From NCBI RefSeq assembly GCF_021173675.1, contig NZ_JAIHON010000003.1:248001-312000 (forward strand): a stretch of 64,000 nt of DNA, in the 5' to 3' direction. A model generated the notes under the pieces. That model worked only from the letters and a program-made list of their open reading frames with translations. It ran no database searches and was not told the origin of the DNA. Of the stretch, positions 36,813 through 44,096 are shown one piece after another. Positions within the stretch are counted from its first letter, which is position 1. Each line of letters opens with the position of its first letter. Made by a program: the position numbers and the translations under genes. The stretch comes from Streptomyces lincolnensis (GTDB lineage: Bacteria > Actinomycetota > Actinomycetes > Streptomycetales > Streptomycetaceae).

Positions 36813-36824
36813 GAAAGCGCTTGC
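36813..36824. promoter_or_regulatory. Candidate LacI-family operator before the ABC exporter
   Basis: GAAAGCGCTTGC is centred on the AAGCGCTT palindrome typical of LacI/GalR-family sites. It is 32 bp upstream of the ATG of the ABC transporter. No LacI gene is in the window. Confidence 0.5.
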
Positions 36825-36856
36825 TCTGCATTCGGCAACCGGGAGGACCACCGCCG

Positions 36857-38623
36857 ATGGCGTCGCCGTTCGAGAGACCCCTCGACCATCGCTACCGAGG
36901 CGAACACCCGATACGCACCCTCGCCTATCTCTTCCGTGCCGACCGCCGCCGCATCGCCGCGGCGGTCGGCGTCTTCACGGTCAAGCACAGCCCCATCTGG
37001 CTGCTGCCGCTGATCACCGCGTCGATCATCGACACCGTGGTCCAGCACCAGCCGATCTCCCGCCTGTGGACGAGCACCGGCATCATCCTGTTCATCCTGC
37101 TCGTCAACTACCCGCTGCACGTGCTGTACGTCCGCCTCCTCTACGGCAGTGTGCGCCGCATGGGCACCACGCTCAGGTCCGCGCTGTGCACCCGCATGCA
37201 GCAGCTGTCCATCGGCTACCACTCCCGCGTCAGCGCCGGCGTGCTCCAGGCCAAGGTGGTCCGGGACGTCGAGACCGTCGAGCAGATGGTCCAGCAGACC
37301 GCGGAGACCGGGCTCGGCGCGACCACCGTGCTGATCGGCGGACTGGTCATCATCGCCGTGCGGACTCCGGAGTTCGTCCCCGTCTTCCTCGTCGTCGTGC
37401 CCGCCGCCGCGCTCGTCGTCGCCCGCCTGCGGGCCCGGTTGCGCACCCACAACGAGCACTTCCGGCACGAGGTGGAGACCCTGTCCTCCCGGGTGACGGA
37501 GATGACCCGGCTCATCCCGGTCACCCGCGCCCACGGCCTGGAGGGCAAGGCGCTGCGCCGCATGGACGGCACCCTGCGCCGCCTGCTGACCTCCGGGATG
37601 CGCCTCGACCTCGTCAACGGCCGGTTCGGCTCCCTGGCCTGGGTCGTCCTCAACGTGATCGGCGTGCTGGTCCTGGCCGGCGCCGCGCTGGTCTCGTACT
37701 ACGGCGTCTGGGGCGTGACCGCGGGCGACGTCGTCATGCTCAGCGCCTTCCTGACCACCCTCACCAACTCCACGACGACGCTGGCGGGACTCGCCCCGGT
37801 CATCACCAAGGGCCTGGAATCGGTCCGTTCGGTCGGCGAGGTCCTCCAGGCCCCGGAACTGGAGGACAACGAGGGCAGGACCGAGGTCTCCTCGGTGCGC
37901 GGCGCCGTCGCCTTCCAGCACGTCGGGTACGCCTACGACGACAACGGCCGGGCCGCCGTACGGGACTTCAGCCTGACCGTGACCCCCGGGGAGACGATCG
38001 CCCTCGTGGGTGCCTCCGGCGCGGGCAAGTCCACCGTCCTCAACCTCGTCATCGGCTTCATCCGCCCGACCACCGGCCGGCTGCTGCTCGACGGCACCGA
38101 CATGAACACCCTCGACCTGCGCACCTACCGGCGTTTCGTCTCGGTCGTCCCCCAGGAGTCGATCCTCTTCGACGGCACCGTCCGCGAGAACGTCGCCTAC
38201 GGCATGGACGACGCCGACGAGGAGACGGTGCGCGCGGCCCTGCGCGACGCCAACGCGCTGGAGTTCGTCGACCGGTTGCCGCGGGGCCTGGACACCCTGG
38301 TCGGAGAGCGCGGCGCGCGACTCTCCGGCGGGCAGCGCCAGCGCCTGGCCATCGCCCGTGCCCTGATCCGCGACCCCCGGGTGCTGATCCTGGACGAGGC
38401 GACCTCGGCGCTGGACACCCGGTCGGAGGCGCTCGTGCAGGAGGCCCTCGCCCGGCTGCTGCACGGCCGCACCACGTTCGTGGTGGCGCACCGGCTGTCC
38501 ACCGTGCGGGGCGCGGACCGGATCGTCGTGATGGGGGACGGCCGTATCGAGGAGATCGGCACGCATGAGGAGCTTTTGAGCCGGGGTGGTGCGTACACGG
38601 CTCTGCACGGTCAGGTCGCCTGA
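36857..38623 (+). CDS. ABC transporter, fused permease and ATPase (MsbA/LmrA type)
   Basis: 588 aa. Six predicted helices in the first 320 residues, then ATPase motifs GASGAGKST (Walker A), VVPQESILFDG (Q-loop), LSGGQRQRL (signature), VLILDEATSALD (Walker B) and VAHRLST (switch). A homodimeric exporter is likely since it stands alone. ATG 36857 has GGGAGG upstream. It is divergent from the toxin locus and preceded by a LacI-type operator, which hints at sugar-responsive control. The substrate is unknown; lipid, peptide and drug exporters share this shape. Confidence 0.9.
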   Translation: MASPFERPLDHRYRGEHPIRTLAYLFRADRRRIAAAVGVFTVKHSPIWLLPLITASIIDTVVQHQPISRLWTSTGIILFILLVNYPLHVLYVRLLYGSVRRMGTTLRSALCTRMQQLSIGYHSRVSAGVLQAKVVRDVETVEQMVQQTAETGLGATTVLIGGLVIIAVRTPEFVPVFLVVVPAAALVVARLRARLRTHNEHFRHEVETLSSRVTEMTRLIPVTRAHGLEGKALRRMDGTLRRLLTSGMRLDLVNGRFGSLAWVVLNVIGVLVLAGAALVSYYGVWGVTAGDVVMLSAFLTTLTNSTTTLAGLAPVITKGLESVRSVGEVLQAPELEDNEGRTEVSSVRGAVAFQHVGYAYDDNGRAAVRDFSLTVTPGETIALVGASGAGKSTVLNLVIGFIRPTTGRLLLDGTDMNTLDLRTYRRFVSVVPQESILFDGTVRENVAYGMDDADEETVRAALRDANALEFVDRLPRGLDTLVGERGARLSGGQRQRLAIARALIRDPRVLILDEATSALDTRSEALVQEALARLLHGRTTFVVAHRLSTVRGADRIVVMGDGRIEEIGTHEELLSRGGAYTALHGQVA

Positions 38624-38743
38624 CAGGAAAAACGGGCGTGGGAGGTAACGGGATCACGCCAATCGTGCGTTTCGACGCCGAGAAGACGAATGGTCGGGCG
38701 TGGATCGGGCATACGCAGCGAAAAATCAAGAGAGGGGCGCTAC

Positions 38744-39001
38744 GTGCTCGTTCCGGACCCGAAGGTCGTCAGGAAGTTGCTGACGCGGTACGCGACACTG
38801 CGGATCGCGCAGGCGGAGAGGGAGAGGCAGGAGACGACACGTGAACTGGACGACGTCACCTACACGCTCTGCGTGATGATGAGTGCCGCCGACATCCATG
38901 AGGCGGTGGCCAGGGCGGACGCGCTGCTGCTGGAAGCCGCCCGCCCGGCGGAGACCGCTCCGGCGGACGACGGTGAGGAAGGCCTGCGGCTGGCCGGGTG
39001 A
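38744..39001 (+). CDS. Small DUF5133-like protein
   Basis: 85 aa. The start LVPDPKVVRKLLTRYATLR is the typical opening of DUF5133 proteins, small helical proteins widespread in Streptomyces. A central Asp/Val/Cys-rich helix (LDDVTYTLCVMMSA) follows. GTG 38744 has AGAGGGG in front; the upstream part of the open frame is not conserved-looking. Function unknown. The 120 bp before it holds no other recognisable element. Confidence 0.75.
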   Translation: MLVPDPKVVRKLLTRYATLRIAQAERERQETTRELDDVTYTLCVMMSAADIHEAVARADALLLEAARPAETAPADDGEEGLRLAG

Positions 39002-39047
39002 GGCCGGGCCAGGCCGTGTGAGGCCGGGACGTCCCGGAGGCGAAGGT

Positions 39048-40019
39048 TCAGGTCGGCTCCGGGACGTCGTCCTTCCTGGCGTGGAACGCGGCGCGGTACG
39101 CCTGCGGGGTGGTGCCCACCACCCGGCGGAAGCGTTCGCGGAAGGAGGTGGGGGAACCGAACCCCGCCTGCCGCGCGATCCGTTCGACCGGGTGGTCGCT
39201 GTTCTCCAGCAGGTACTGGGCCCGCCGTACCCGGGCCCGCAGCAGCCATTGCAGGGGAGTGGTGCCCGTCTGCTCGCGGAAACGGCGGCTGAAGGTGCGC
39301 TCGCTCATGCCCGAGCGGGCCGCCATGGCCGGCAGGGTGATCTCCCGGGCGAGGTTGTCCTCGATCCACTCCAGAAGCGGCTCCAGCGTCGAGCCGCGCG
39401 GCACCGGCGGATGCTCGTGCACGATGAACTGGGCCTGCCCGCCCTCCCGTTCCAGCGGCATCACCGACATGCGGGCGGCGTGCGCGGCGACGGCCGATCC
39501 CAGGTCCAGCCGGATCATGTGCAGGCACATGTCCAGGGCCGCGGCGGCGCCGGCCGAGGTGAGGATCCCGCCGTTGTCGACGTACAGCACGTCGGGCCGC
39601 ACGTCGATGAGCGGGAAGCGGCGCGCGAGGTCGTCGGCGGCGACCCAGTGGGTGGTGGCGCGGAGCCCGTCCAGCAGCCCGGCCTCCGCCAGCACGAAGG
39701 CGCCCACGCACACGGACGCGATCCGGGTGCCCGCCTCGGCGGCCTCCCGGAGAGCCGTCACCACGGCGGGTGACAGCGGCCCGGCCTCGTCGGAACGGCC
39801 CGGCACGATGATGGTGTCGGCGTCCGCCAGGGCTTCGAGCCCCCGGTCGATCCGCAGACCGAAACCGCCGTCCGCGGGCACCTCCGGCGACTCGGCGCAC
39901 AGGCGCACCCGATAGGGACGGCGGCCGTCGGGCAGCCGCGTCCAGTCGAACACCGTCATGGGCGCCGCCATGTCGAACGGCACCACGTGATCGAGAACCA
40001 GGACCTCCACCGTGTGCAT
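39048..40019 (-). CDS. GlxA-type AraC transcriptional regulator
   Basis: 323 aa. The N-terminal half is a DJ-1/PfpI-like domain (EVLVLDHVVPFDMAAPMTVF; RIASVCVGAFVLAEAGLLDG with the nucleophile-elbow Cys). The C-terminal half is an AraC double HTH (LPAMAARSGMSERTFSRRF, then ERIARQAGFGSPTSFRERF). The longer upstream frame adds a poor N-terminus, so ATG 40019 is chosen. It is divergent from a small membrane protein gene and may control it. The sensed ligand is unknown. Confidence 0.88.
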   Translation of the reverse strand: MHTVEVLVLDHVVPFDMAAPMTVFDWTRLPDGRRPYRVRLCAESPEVPADGGFGLRIDRGLEALADADTIIVPGRSDEAGPLSPAVVTALREAAEAGTRIASVCVGAFVLAEAGLLDGLRATTHWVAADDLARRFPLIDVRPDVLYVDNGGILTSAGAAAALDMCLHMIRLDLGSAVAAHAARMSVMPLEREGGQAQFIVHEHPPVPRGSTLEPLLEWIEDNLAREITLPAMAARSGMSERTFSRRFREQTGTTPLQWLLRARVRRAQYLLENSDHPVERIARQAGFGSPTSFRERFRRVVGTTPQAYRAAFHARKDDVPEPT

Positions 40020-40177
40020 GACCGCCACGATAGGCAGGTTCCCGCCATCCGCGTACACCCCGCCGAGACCGGATCCGAGGAACATTCCCGCTGCTGGGGA
40101 CTGTTGGCGGGAATCCGTTGGTACCTGTCGTTTCCGCCTCTGTGTGATCACCCGCGGGATTCCTAGGGTGAGGCCCC

Positions 40178-40648
40178 ATGACCAAGTTCCTGCTGTCCCT
40201 GCACGTCCTGGCCGCCATCGTCGCCATCGGTCCCGTCACCGTGGCGGCCAGCATGTTCCCGCCCGCCGCGCGGCGCGTCCGAGTGGGTGCCGACGGACCG
40301 GACATCGCGGGCGTCGGCACCGTACGTCTGCTGCACCGCATCTGCCGGGTCTACTCCGGCATCGGCCTCGCGGTGCCTCTCCTGGGGTTCGCCACCGCCG
40401 CCGCGATGGGGGTCCTGGGCGACGGCTGGCTCGTGACGTCCATCGCCCTGACGGCCGCGGCGGCCGGCGTCCTGGTCGCCTTCGTCCTGCCCCGCCAGGA
40501 CGAACTCCTCGAACGGCTGGACGAGCGGCAGACGGTCGAGCGGGACAGTACGGTGCGACTCGCCATGTTCACCGGTGTGTTCAACCTGCTGTGGGCGACG
40601 GTCACCGTCCTGATGATCGTCCGGCCCGGATCCACCACCGGCGCCTGA
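40178..40648 (+). CDS. DUF2269-like small integral membrane protein
   Basis: 156 aa with four predicted membrane segments: FLLSLHVLAAIVAIGPVTVA, the GLAVPLLGFATAAAMGVLG region, LTAAAAGVLVAFVLP and FTGVFNLLWATVTVLMIV. The His-containing first helix matches DUF2269 proteins. Divergent from the GlxA regulator with 158 bp between. No catalytic role is evident. Confidence 0.8.
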   Translation: MTKFLLSLHVLAAIVAIGPVTVAASMFPPAARRVRVGADGPDIAGVGTVRLLHRICRVYSGIGLAVPLLGFATAAAMGVLGDGWLVTSIALTAAAAGVLVAFVLPRQDELLERLDERQTVERDSTVRLAMFTGVFNLLWATVTVLMIVRPGSTTGA

Positions 40649-40776
40649 GGGAGCGGGGCGCCGGTCGGCCCCGCGTCAAGTCCAACGCCGGAATTCGTCC
40701 TCAGGTGCGGGAAGGCGCTTACACTCGGCAGTCGTGCCCACGTGCATGGGCAGTAACACGAAAGGCGCGTTGACGG

Positions 40777-40992
40777 GTGTTCCAGGATTCCCCCATCTAC
40801 GACCGGCTCGTCGCGGAACGCGGCGACATCCCTCTTCAGGTACGCAGGGAGGCCGAGCGCGTGACCAGGGAGCTGGAGTTCGTCATGCGCCCCTTCCAGT
40901 CCGCCCTCGGCTCCGGGCTCCCCACCGACCGGCCTGCCGCCCCGGGAGCGGGATGGCAGCGGGCCGCCCTGCCCGGCCCGCGCCCCTACTGA
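40777..40992 (+). CDS. Small conserved-looking hypothetical protein next to the graspetide pair
   Basis: 71 aa starting at GTG 40777 (VFQDSPIYDRLVAERGDIPL). A charged helix follows and the last third is Pro/Gly/Ala-rich. It converges on the ATP-grasp gene with 7 bp between stops. The ribosome site is weak. I do not recognise a family; its compact, ordered N-terminus suggests a real protein rather than chance. Confidence 0.6.
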   Translation: MFQDSPIYDRLVAERGDIPLQVRREAERVTRELEFVMRPFQSALGSGLPTDRPAAPGAGWQRAALPGPRPY

Positions 40993-40999
40993 CGACGGC

Positions 41000-41983
41000 T
41001 CAACGCACCACCGAGCCCCGGTCGTTGACACGTGACGGCCGTTCCTGCCCCGGAGCGGCCAGCCACTCGGCGACGGCCAGCGCGATCGGCTGCCCGGTGT
41101 CCACCTCGACGAAGCCGAACTGCCCCGACTGGTTGCACTCCAGGAACCACCAGGTGCCGTCCGCGTCCTCGGCGAAGTCGAAGGCACCGTACGCCAGTTC
41201 GGCATCGCGCAGATAGGCCTGTACGCCCGCGGCGACACGGGCCGGAACCTCCACCGGCCGCCACGGCGCGGCGCTCGGGGCGAACCGGACGTCGATCTCC
41301 CCGGGGTCCGCGTCCTGGTCGGTCGCCTTGCGGGCGGCCAGCATCCGGTCGCCCACGGCGGTCAGGCGGATGTCCGCCCGTTTGGCGACCCGGCGTTGCA
41401 GCAGGGTGGGTCCGTGGGCGACGGCGGAGAAGTCGGTGTCCGGCGCGACCCGGCTGGTCGGCACGGCCAGCGGCGGATCCTGCGGATGCGTACCGGAGAC
41501 CGGCTTGACCACCAGGTCCGGATAGCGTTCCGCGAACGCGCGCGCGGCCTGCGGGAACGTCGTGATGAGGGTGGCCGGCACCGGCAGCGCGCACCGCTGG
41601 GCGAGATGCAGCTGCCAGGGCTTGTGACGGGCCCGCCGGGCCGCGTCGGGGTGGTTCATCCAGCGCGCGGCACTGCCGCGCAGCATGCCGTAGAGCGCCT
41701 GGGAGGCCTCCTCGGTCAGCCAGTCGGACGGAACGGCCGCCCGGGCGGCCGCCGCCCCGGGCCTGCGCACCCAGATCGACCGCAGCCCGCCGATGCTCAC
41801 CAGACGGCCTGCGGCCGACAGATGGCCGCGGAAGGCACCGTGCACGTACTCCCCCGACAGTGCCACCCCGCCGGGCAGGTCGGCGGGGTCGAGCCGGACC
41901 ACCGGGACCCCCGAGGCGTTGAGGTGCACGACCACCATGTCCGCGGTCACGTCCTCTTCGCTTGTCAGAATCAACACGGTCAT
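41000..41983 (-). CDS. tgmB: ATP-grasp RiPP maturase (graspetide synthetase)
   Basis: 327 aa ATP-grasp ligase. The N-terminal region MTVLILTSEEDVTADMVVVH and the IWVRRPG segment are characteristic of ATP-grasp ribosomal peptide maturases, and the C-terminal WWFLECNQSGQFGFVE carries the metal-binding ECN of the ATP-grasp site. The family forms ester or amide links between Thr/Ser/Lys and Asp/Glu side chains of a precursor peptide. ATG 41983 is 16 bp after the precursor gene stop, so both are co-transcribed. A methyltransferase often found with this pair is not present here. Confidence 0.88.
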   Translation of the reverse strand: MTVLILTSEEDVTADMVVVHLNASGVPVVRLDPADLPGGVALSGEYVHGAFRGHLSAAGRLVSIGGLRSIWVRRPGAAAARAAVPSDWLTEEASQALYGMLRGSAARWMNHPDAARRARHKPWQLHLAQRCALPVPATLITTFPQAARAFAERYPDLVVKPVSGTHPQDPPLAVPTSRVAPDTDFSAVAHGPTLLQRRVAKRADIRLTAVGDRMLAARKATDQDADPGEIDVRFAPSAAPWRPVEVPARVAAGVQAYLRDAELAYGAFDFAEDADGTWWFLECNQSGQFGFVEVDTGQPIALAVAEWLAAPGQERPSRVNDRGSVVR

Positions 41984-41999
41984 GGTCGACGGCCCGTGT

Positions 42000-42191
42000 T
42001 CAGTCGTCGAAGTGTGTTTTGGACCCCGCAGTGGAGGTGGTGGTCCCCAGCTCCCTCATCAGGCCGTGGTCGCGGGCGGCTATCCGCCCGTCGCGAAGCA
42101 CGTTCAACTGCAGTCCGGAGTCGTAGGCGTACGGAGTGGTGGCCTCCAACTCCGCGGCCGGACGTGCGTAGTTGAGCGCGAACGGTTGCAT
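42000..42191 (-). CDS. tgmA: Graspetide (omega-ester peptide) precursor
   Basis: 63 aa. The leader holds PFALNYARP, the conserved recognition stretch of ATP-grasp target peptides, and AYDSGLQLNVLRDG. The C-terminal core GTTTSTAGSKTHFDD offers six Thr/Ser and one Lys as donors and two Asp as acceptors. ATG 42191 follows GAGGGAGAG. A TATAAG element on the minus strand (42279-42284) could be its -10. The gene is followed immediately by its ligase. The ring pattern cannot be assigned with certainty, but two macrocycles at most are possible because only two acceptors remain in the core. Confidence 0.87.
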   Translation of the reverse strand: MQPFALNYARPAAELEATTPYAYDSGLQLNVLRDGRIAARDHGLMRELGTTTSTAGSKTHFDD

Positions 42192-42309
42192 CGTCTCTCC
42201 CTCGCCGGTACTGCTCGATCACACGACGGTCACCCTGCGGCCGCACTCGTTCCCCCGGCGCGTCCGGGCTTCCAGAGACTTATACGAATCGAACGGGTGA
42301 TTGGTTTCC

Positions 42310-42615
42310 TTACGGTGCGTAGTCGCGCTCGCGTGGCGCCTCCCGCGCACGCGTGCCGGGGGAGGCGCGCAGGGTGCGCAGGGCCAGGAGCAGTACGCCG
42401 ATGTCGTCCAGGTACACGGGGTCGGGCACCAGATCGGTGGGCAGGACGAAGTACAACAGGGCACCCCAGAAGACCCAGCGTGGCCCGGTCGGAAGTCCGG
42501 CCCGCCGCAGCTCGCGGCGGGTCCGCACCAGCCGCACGAACACGGCGACGGCGAAAGCCAGCACCAGCGCCGCGAGGATCGCGACGGCGACGATCACTGT
42601 GGTGGTCGTGTCCAC
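42310..42615 (-). CDS. DUF1232 (YkvA-like) membrane protein
   Basis: 101 aa. One strong N-terminal membrane helix (IVAVAILAALVLAFAVAVFV), then the DUF1232 core FVLPTDLVPDPVYLDDIGVL. GTG 42615 has a GAGGAGGA site. Common small membrane protein of unknown role, possibly in the same transcript direction as the graspetide genes but with its own 118-bp gap. Confidence 0.85.
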   Translation of the reverse strand: MDTTTTVIVAVAILAALVLAFAVAVFVRLVRTRRELRRAGLPTGPRWVFWGALLYFVLPTDLVPDPVYLDDIGVLLLALRTLRASPGTRAREAPRERDYAP

Positions 42616-42884
42616 GGGCGGTCCTCCTCGTAGGGACGTGCCGCGTTGTGCGCCCGTCTCCTGACGGATTCCCCCTTATGCCGCCGCTATTGCCTGCCGA
42701 ACGCGGGTTGGCGCGCGCGGGGGCGCACGGCGCGCGGCGTCACTCCGGCGGAACACCCCACTCATACACCTGGGTCACCCGAGTGGCACGCCGCACCGGA
42801 GGCGCCTAGGAATGGTCCACGTAACGTCGCGTGTCGCGCGTCGGGGGGCGCCGTCGGCGACCGCACTCAACCCTGGAGCTGAGC

Positions 42885-43961
42885 ATGACCACCGGCCCTT
42901 CAACAGCACCCTCGAACGAAACGGCCATACCCGTCCCCGAACCGGCCGATCTCACCGACCGGGCGGAATCCGGGCGCGGCGATCCGGTCGGCGAACTCGT
43001 GCGTGCCGCCGTGGCGGACCGGCCGCTGGATGACATCGCCCACCTCATCACCCTGCTGGAACGCTCACCGGAGTACGCGGAGGCCACGGTCGCCGCGCTG
43101 CGCGCGGTGGGCGTGAACCGGTCCGTGGAGGACGTCACCAAGCTCGTCGTCCTGCTGACCAGGCCACCACGTGACGTGGCCAGCGCGGACGAGGCGATCC
43201 GCGCGGCGGCCGAGTCCCGCCCCCTCGAAGAGGTGACCCGGCTGCTCTCGCTGCTCCACCGGACACCCCTGGAACCCCACTGCGGCGAAGAGGCCGTGCG
43301 GGCCGCCGCCGCGGGCCGTCCCGTGGAGGAACTGGTCGACCTGATCGGACGGTTGGCCGAGGAACGCCAAGCACTCATGACACCGCCGGGCTTCCCCCCA
43401 CCGCCCCAGGACGCCCCGGCCCACCCGGGTGCCGCCGACGGCACCTTCCCGATGGGCGCGGTGCCGGCGCACGCCGCGGGTCCGGCGGGCCGCTCCGCCG
43501 CGGCCCCGCGCTACCGGTCGCCCAGAGGGCCGGGACGACAGCCCTTCCGGCCCGCCCGGCTCGCCGTCCTGGCCCTCCTCGTGTGCGGGGTGCTCAGCTT
43601 CCCGCTGCACCGGGACGGCGTGTCCGTCCGGGTCTACGGATTCGCGCTCGGGGTGTCCGTCCTGTGCGTCGTGCTGGCGCTCGTGCTGGCCGTACGGTCG
43701 ACCGTGCCGACGCTCGCGGCCGCGGTCCTGGTACCGGCGGCGCTGGCCGCGGGCCAGTTGTTCGAGGGCAGGCTGCTCCACTCGGCCGGACTTGCCCGGG
43801 CCCTGGATCTCGCCCTCGCCCCGGCCTGGATCGCCGGCGCGGTCGCCGTGTGCGCCGCCCTGGCAGCGCTGACGGCCCTCTTCGCCCGCCTGACCTGGCA
43901 GCCACCACGGCAGGCCGCCGTACAGCCGATGGCGGAGGCGGGCCGGGCCCCGGCGGAGTGA
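42885..43961 (+). CDS. Actinobacterial membrane protein with N-terminal helical repeats
   Basis: 358 aa. The cytoplasmic first half contains repeated helical units such as DDIAHLITLLERSPEYAEAT, EDVTKLVVLLTRPP, EEVTRLLSLLHRTP and EELVDLIGRLAEE, four related blocks of about 35-45 residues. After a Pro-rich linker come about four membrane helices (about 225-340). ATG 42885 with CTGGAG upstream. No family function is known to me. The repeats suggest a protein-binding solenoid tethered to the membrane. The 269 bp upstream contain no other gene that I can support. Confidence 0.78.
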   Translation: MTTGPSTAPSNETAIPVPEPADLTDRAESGRGDPVGELVRAAVADRPLDDIAHLITLLERSPEYAEATVAALRAVGVNRSVEDVTKLVVLLTRPPRDVASADEAIRAAAESRPLEEVTRLLSLLHRTPLEPHCGEEAVRAAAAGRPVEELVDLIGRLAEERQALMTPPGFPPPPQDAPAHPGAADGTFPMGAVPAHAAGPAGRSAAAPRYRSPRGPGRQPFRPARLAVLALLVCGVLSFPLHRDGVSVRVYGFALGVSVLCVVLALVLAVRSTVPTLAAAVLVPAALAAGQLFEGRLLHSAGLARALDLALAPAWIAGAVAVCAALAALTALFARLTWQPPRQAAVQPMAEAGRAPAE

Positions 43962-44096
43962 CCCGGCCGCATCCACCTCGCATTCTCGCCCCGGCCCGTG
44001 TGTGATTGGTACGCGGTCCGGGGCGAGGCGCGTGGGGTGACGGGGGAGCGGCAGACGTATGACCAGGACCTGTTTCTCCCGGACCCGCCTCCCCGG

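Noticed and set aside
39048..40151. Longer start for the GlxA/AraC regulator
   Set aside because: The extra 44 residues are unlike the family; the DJ-1 domain begins right at ATG 40019.
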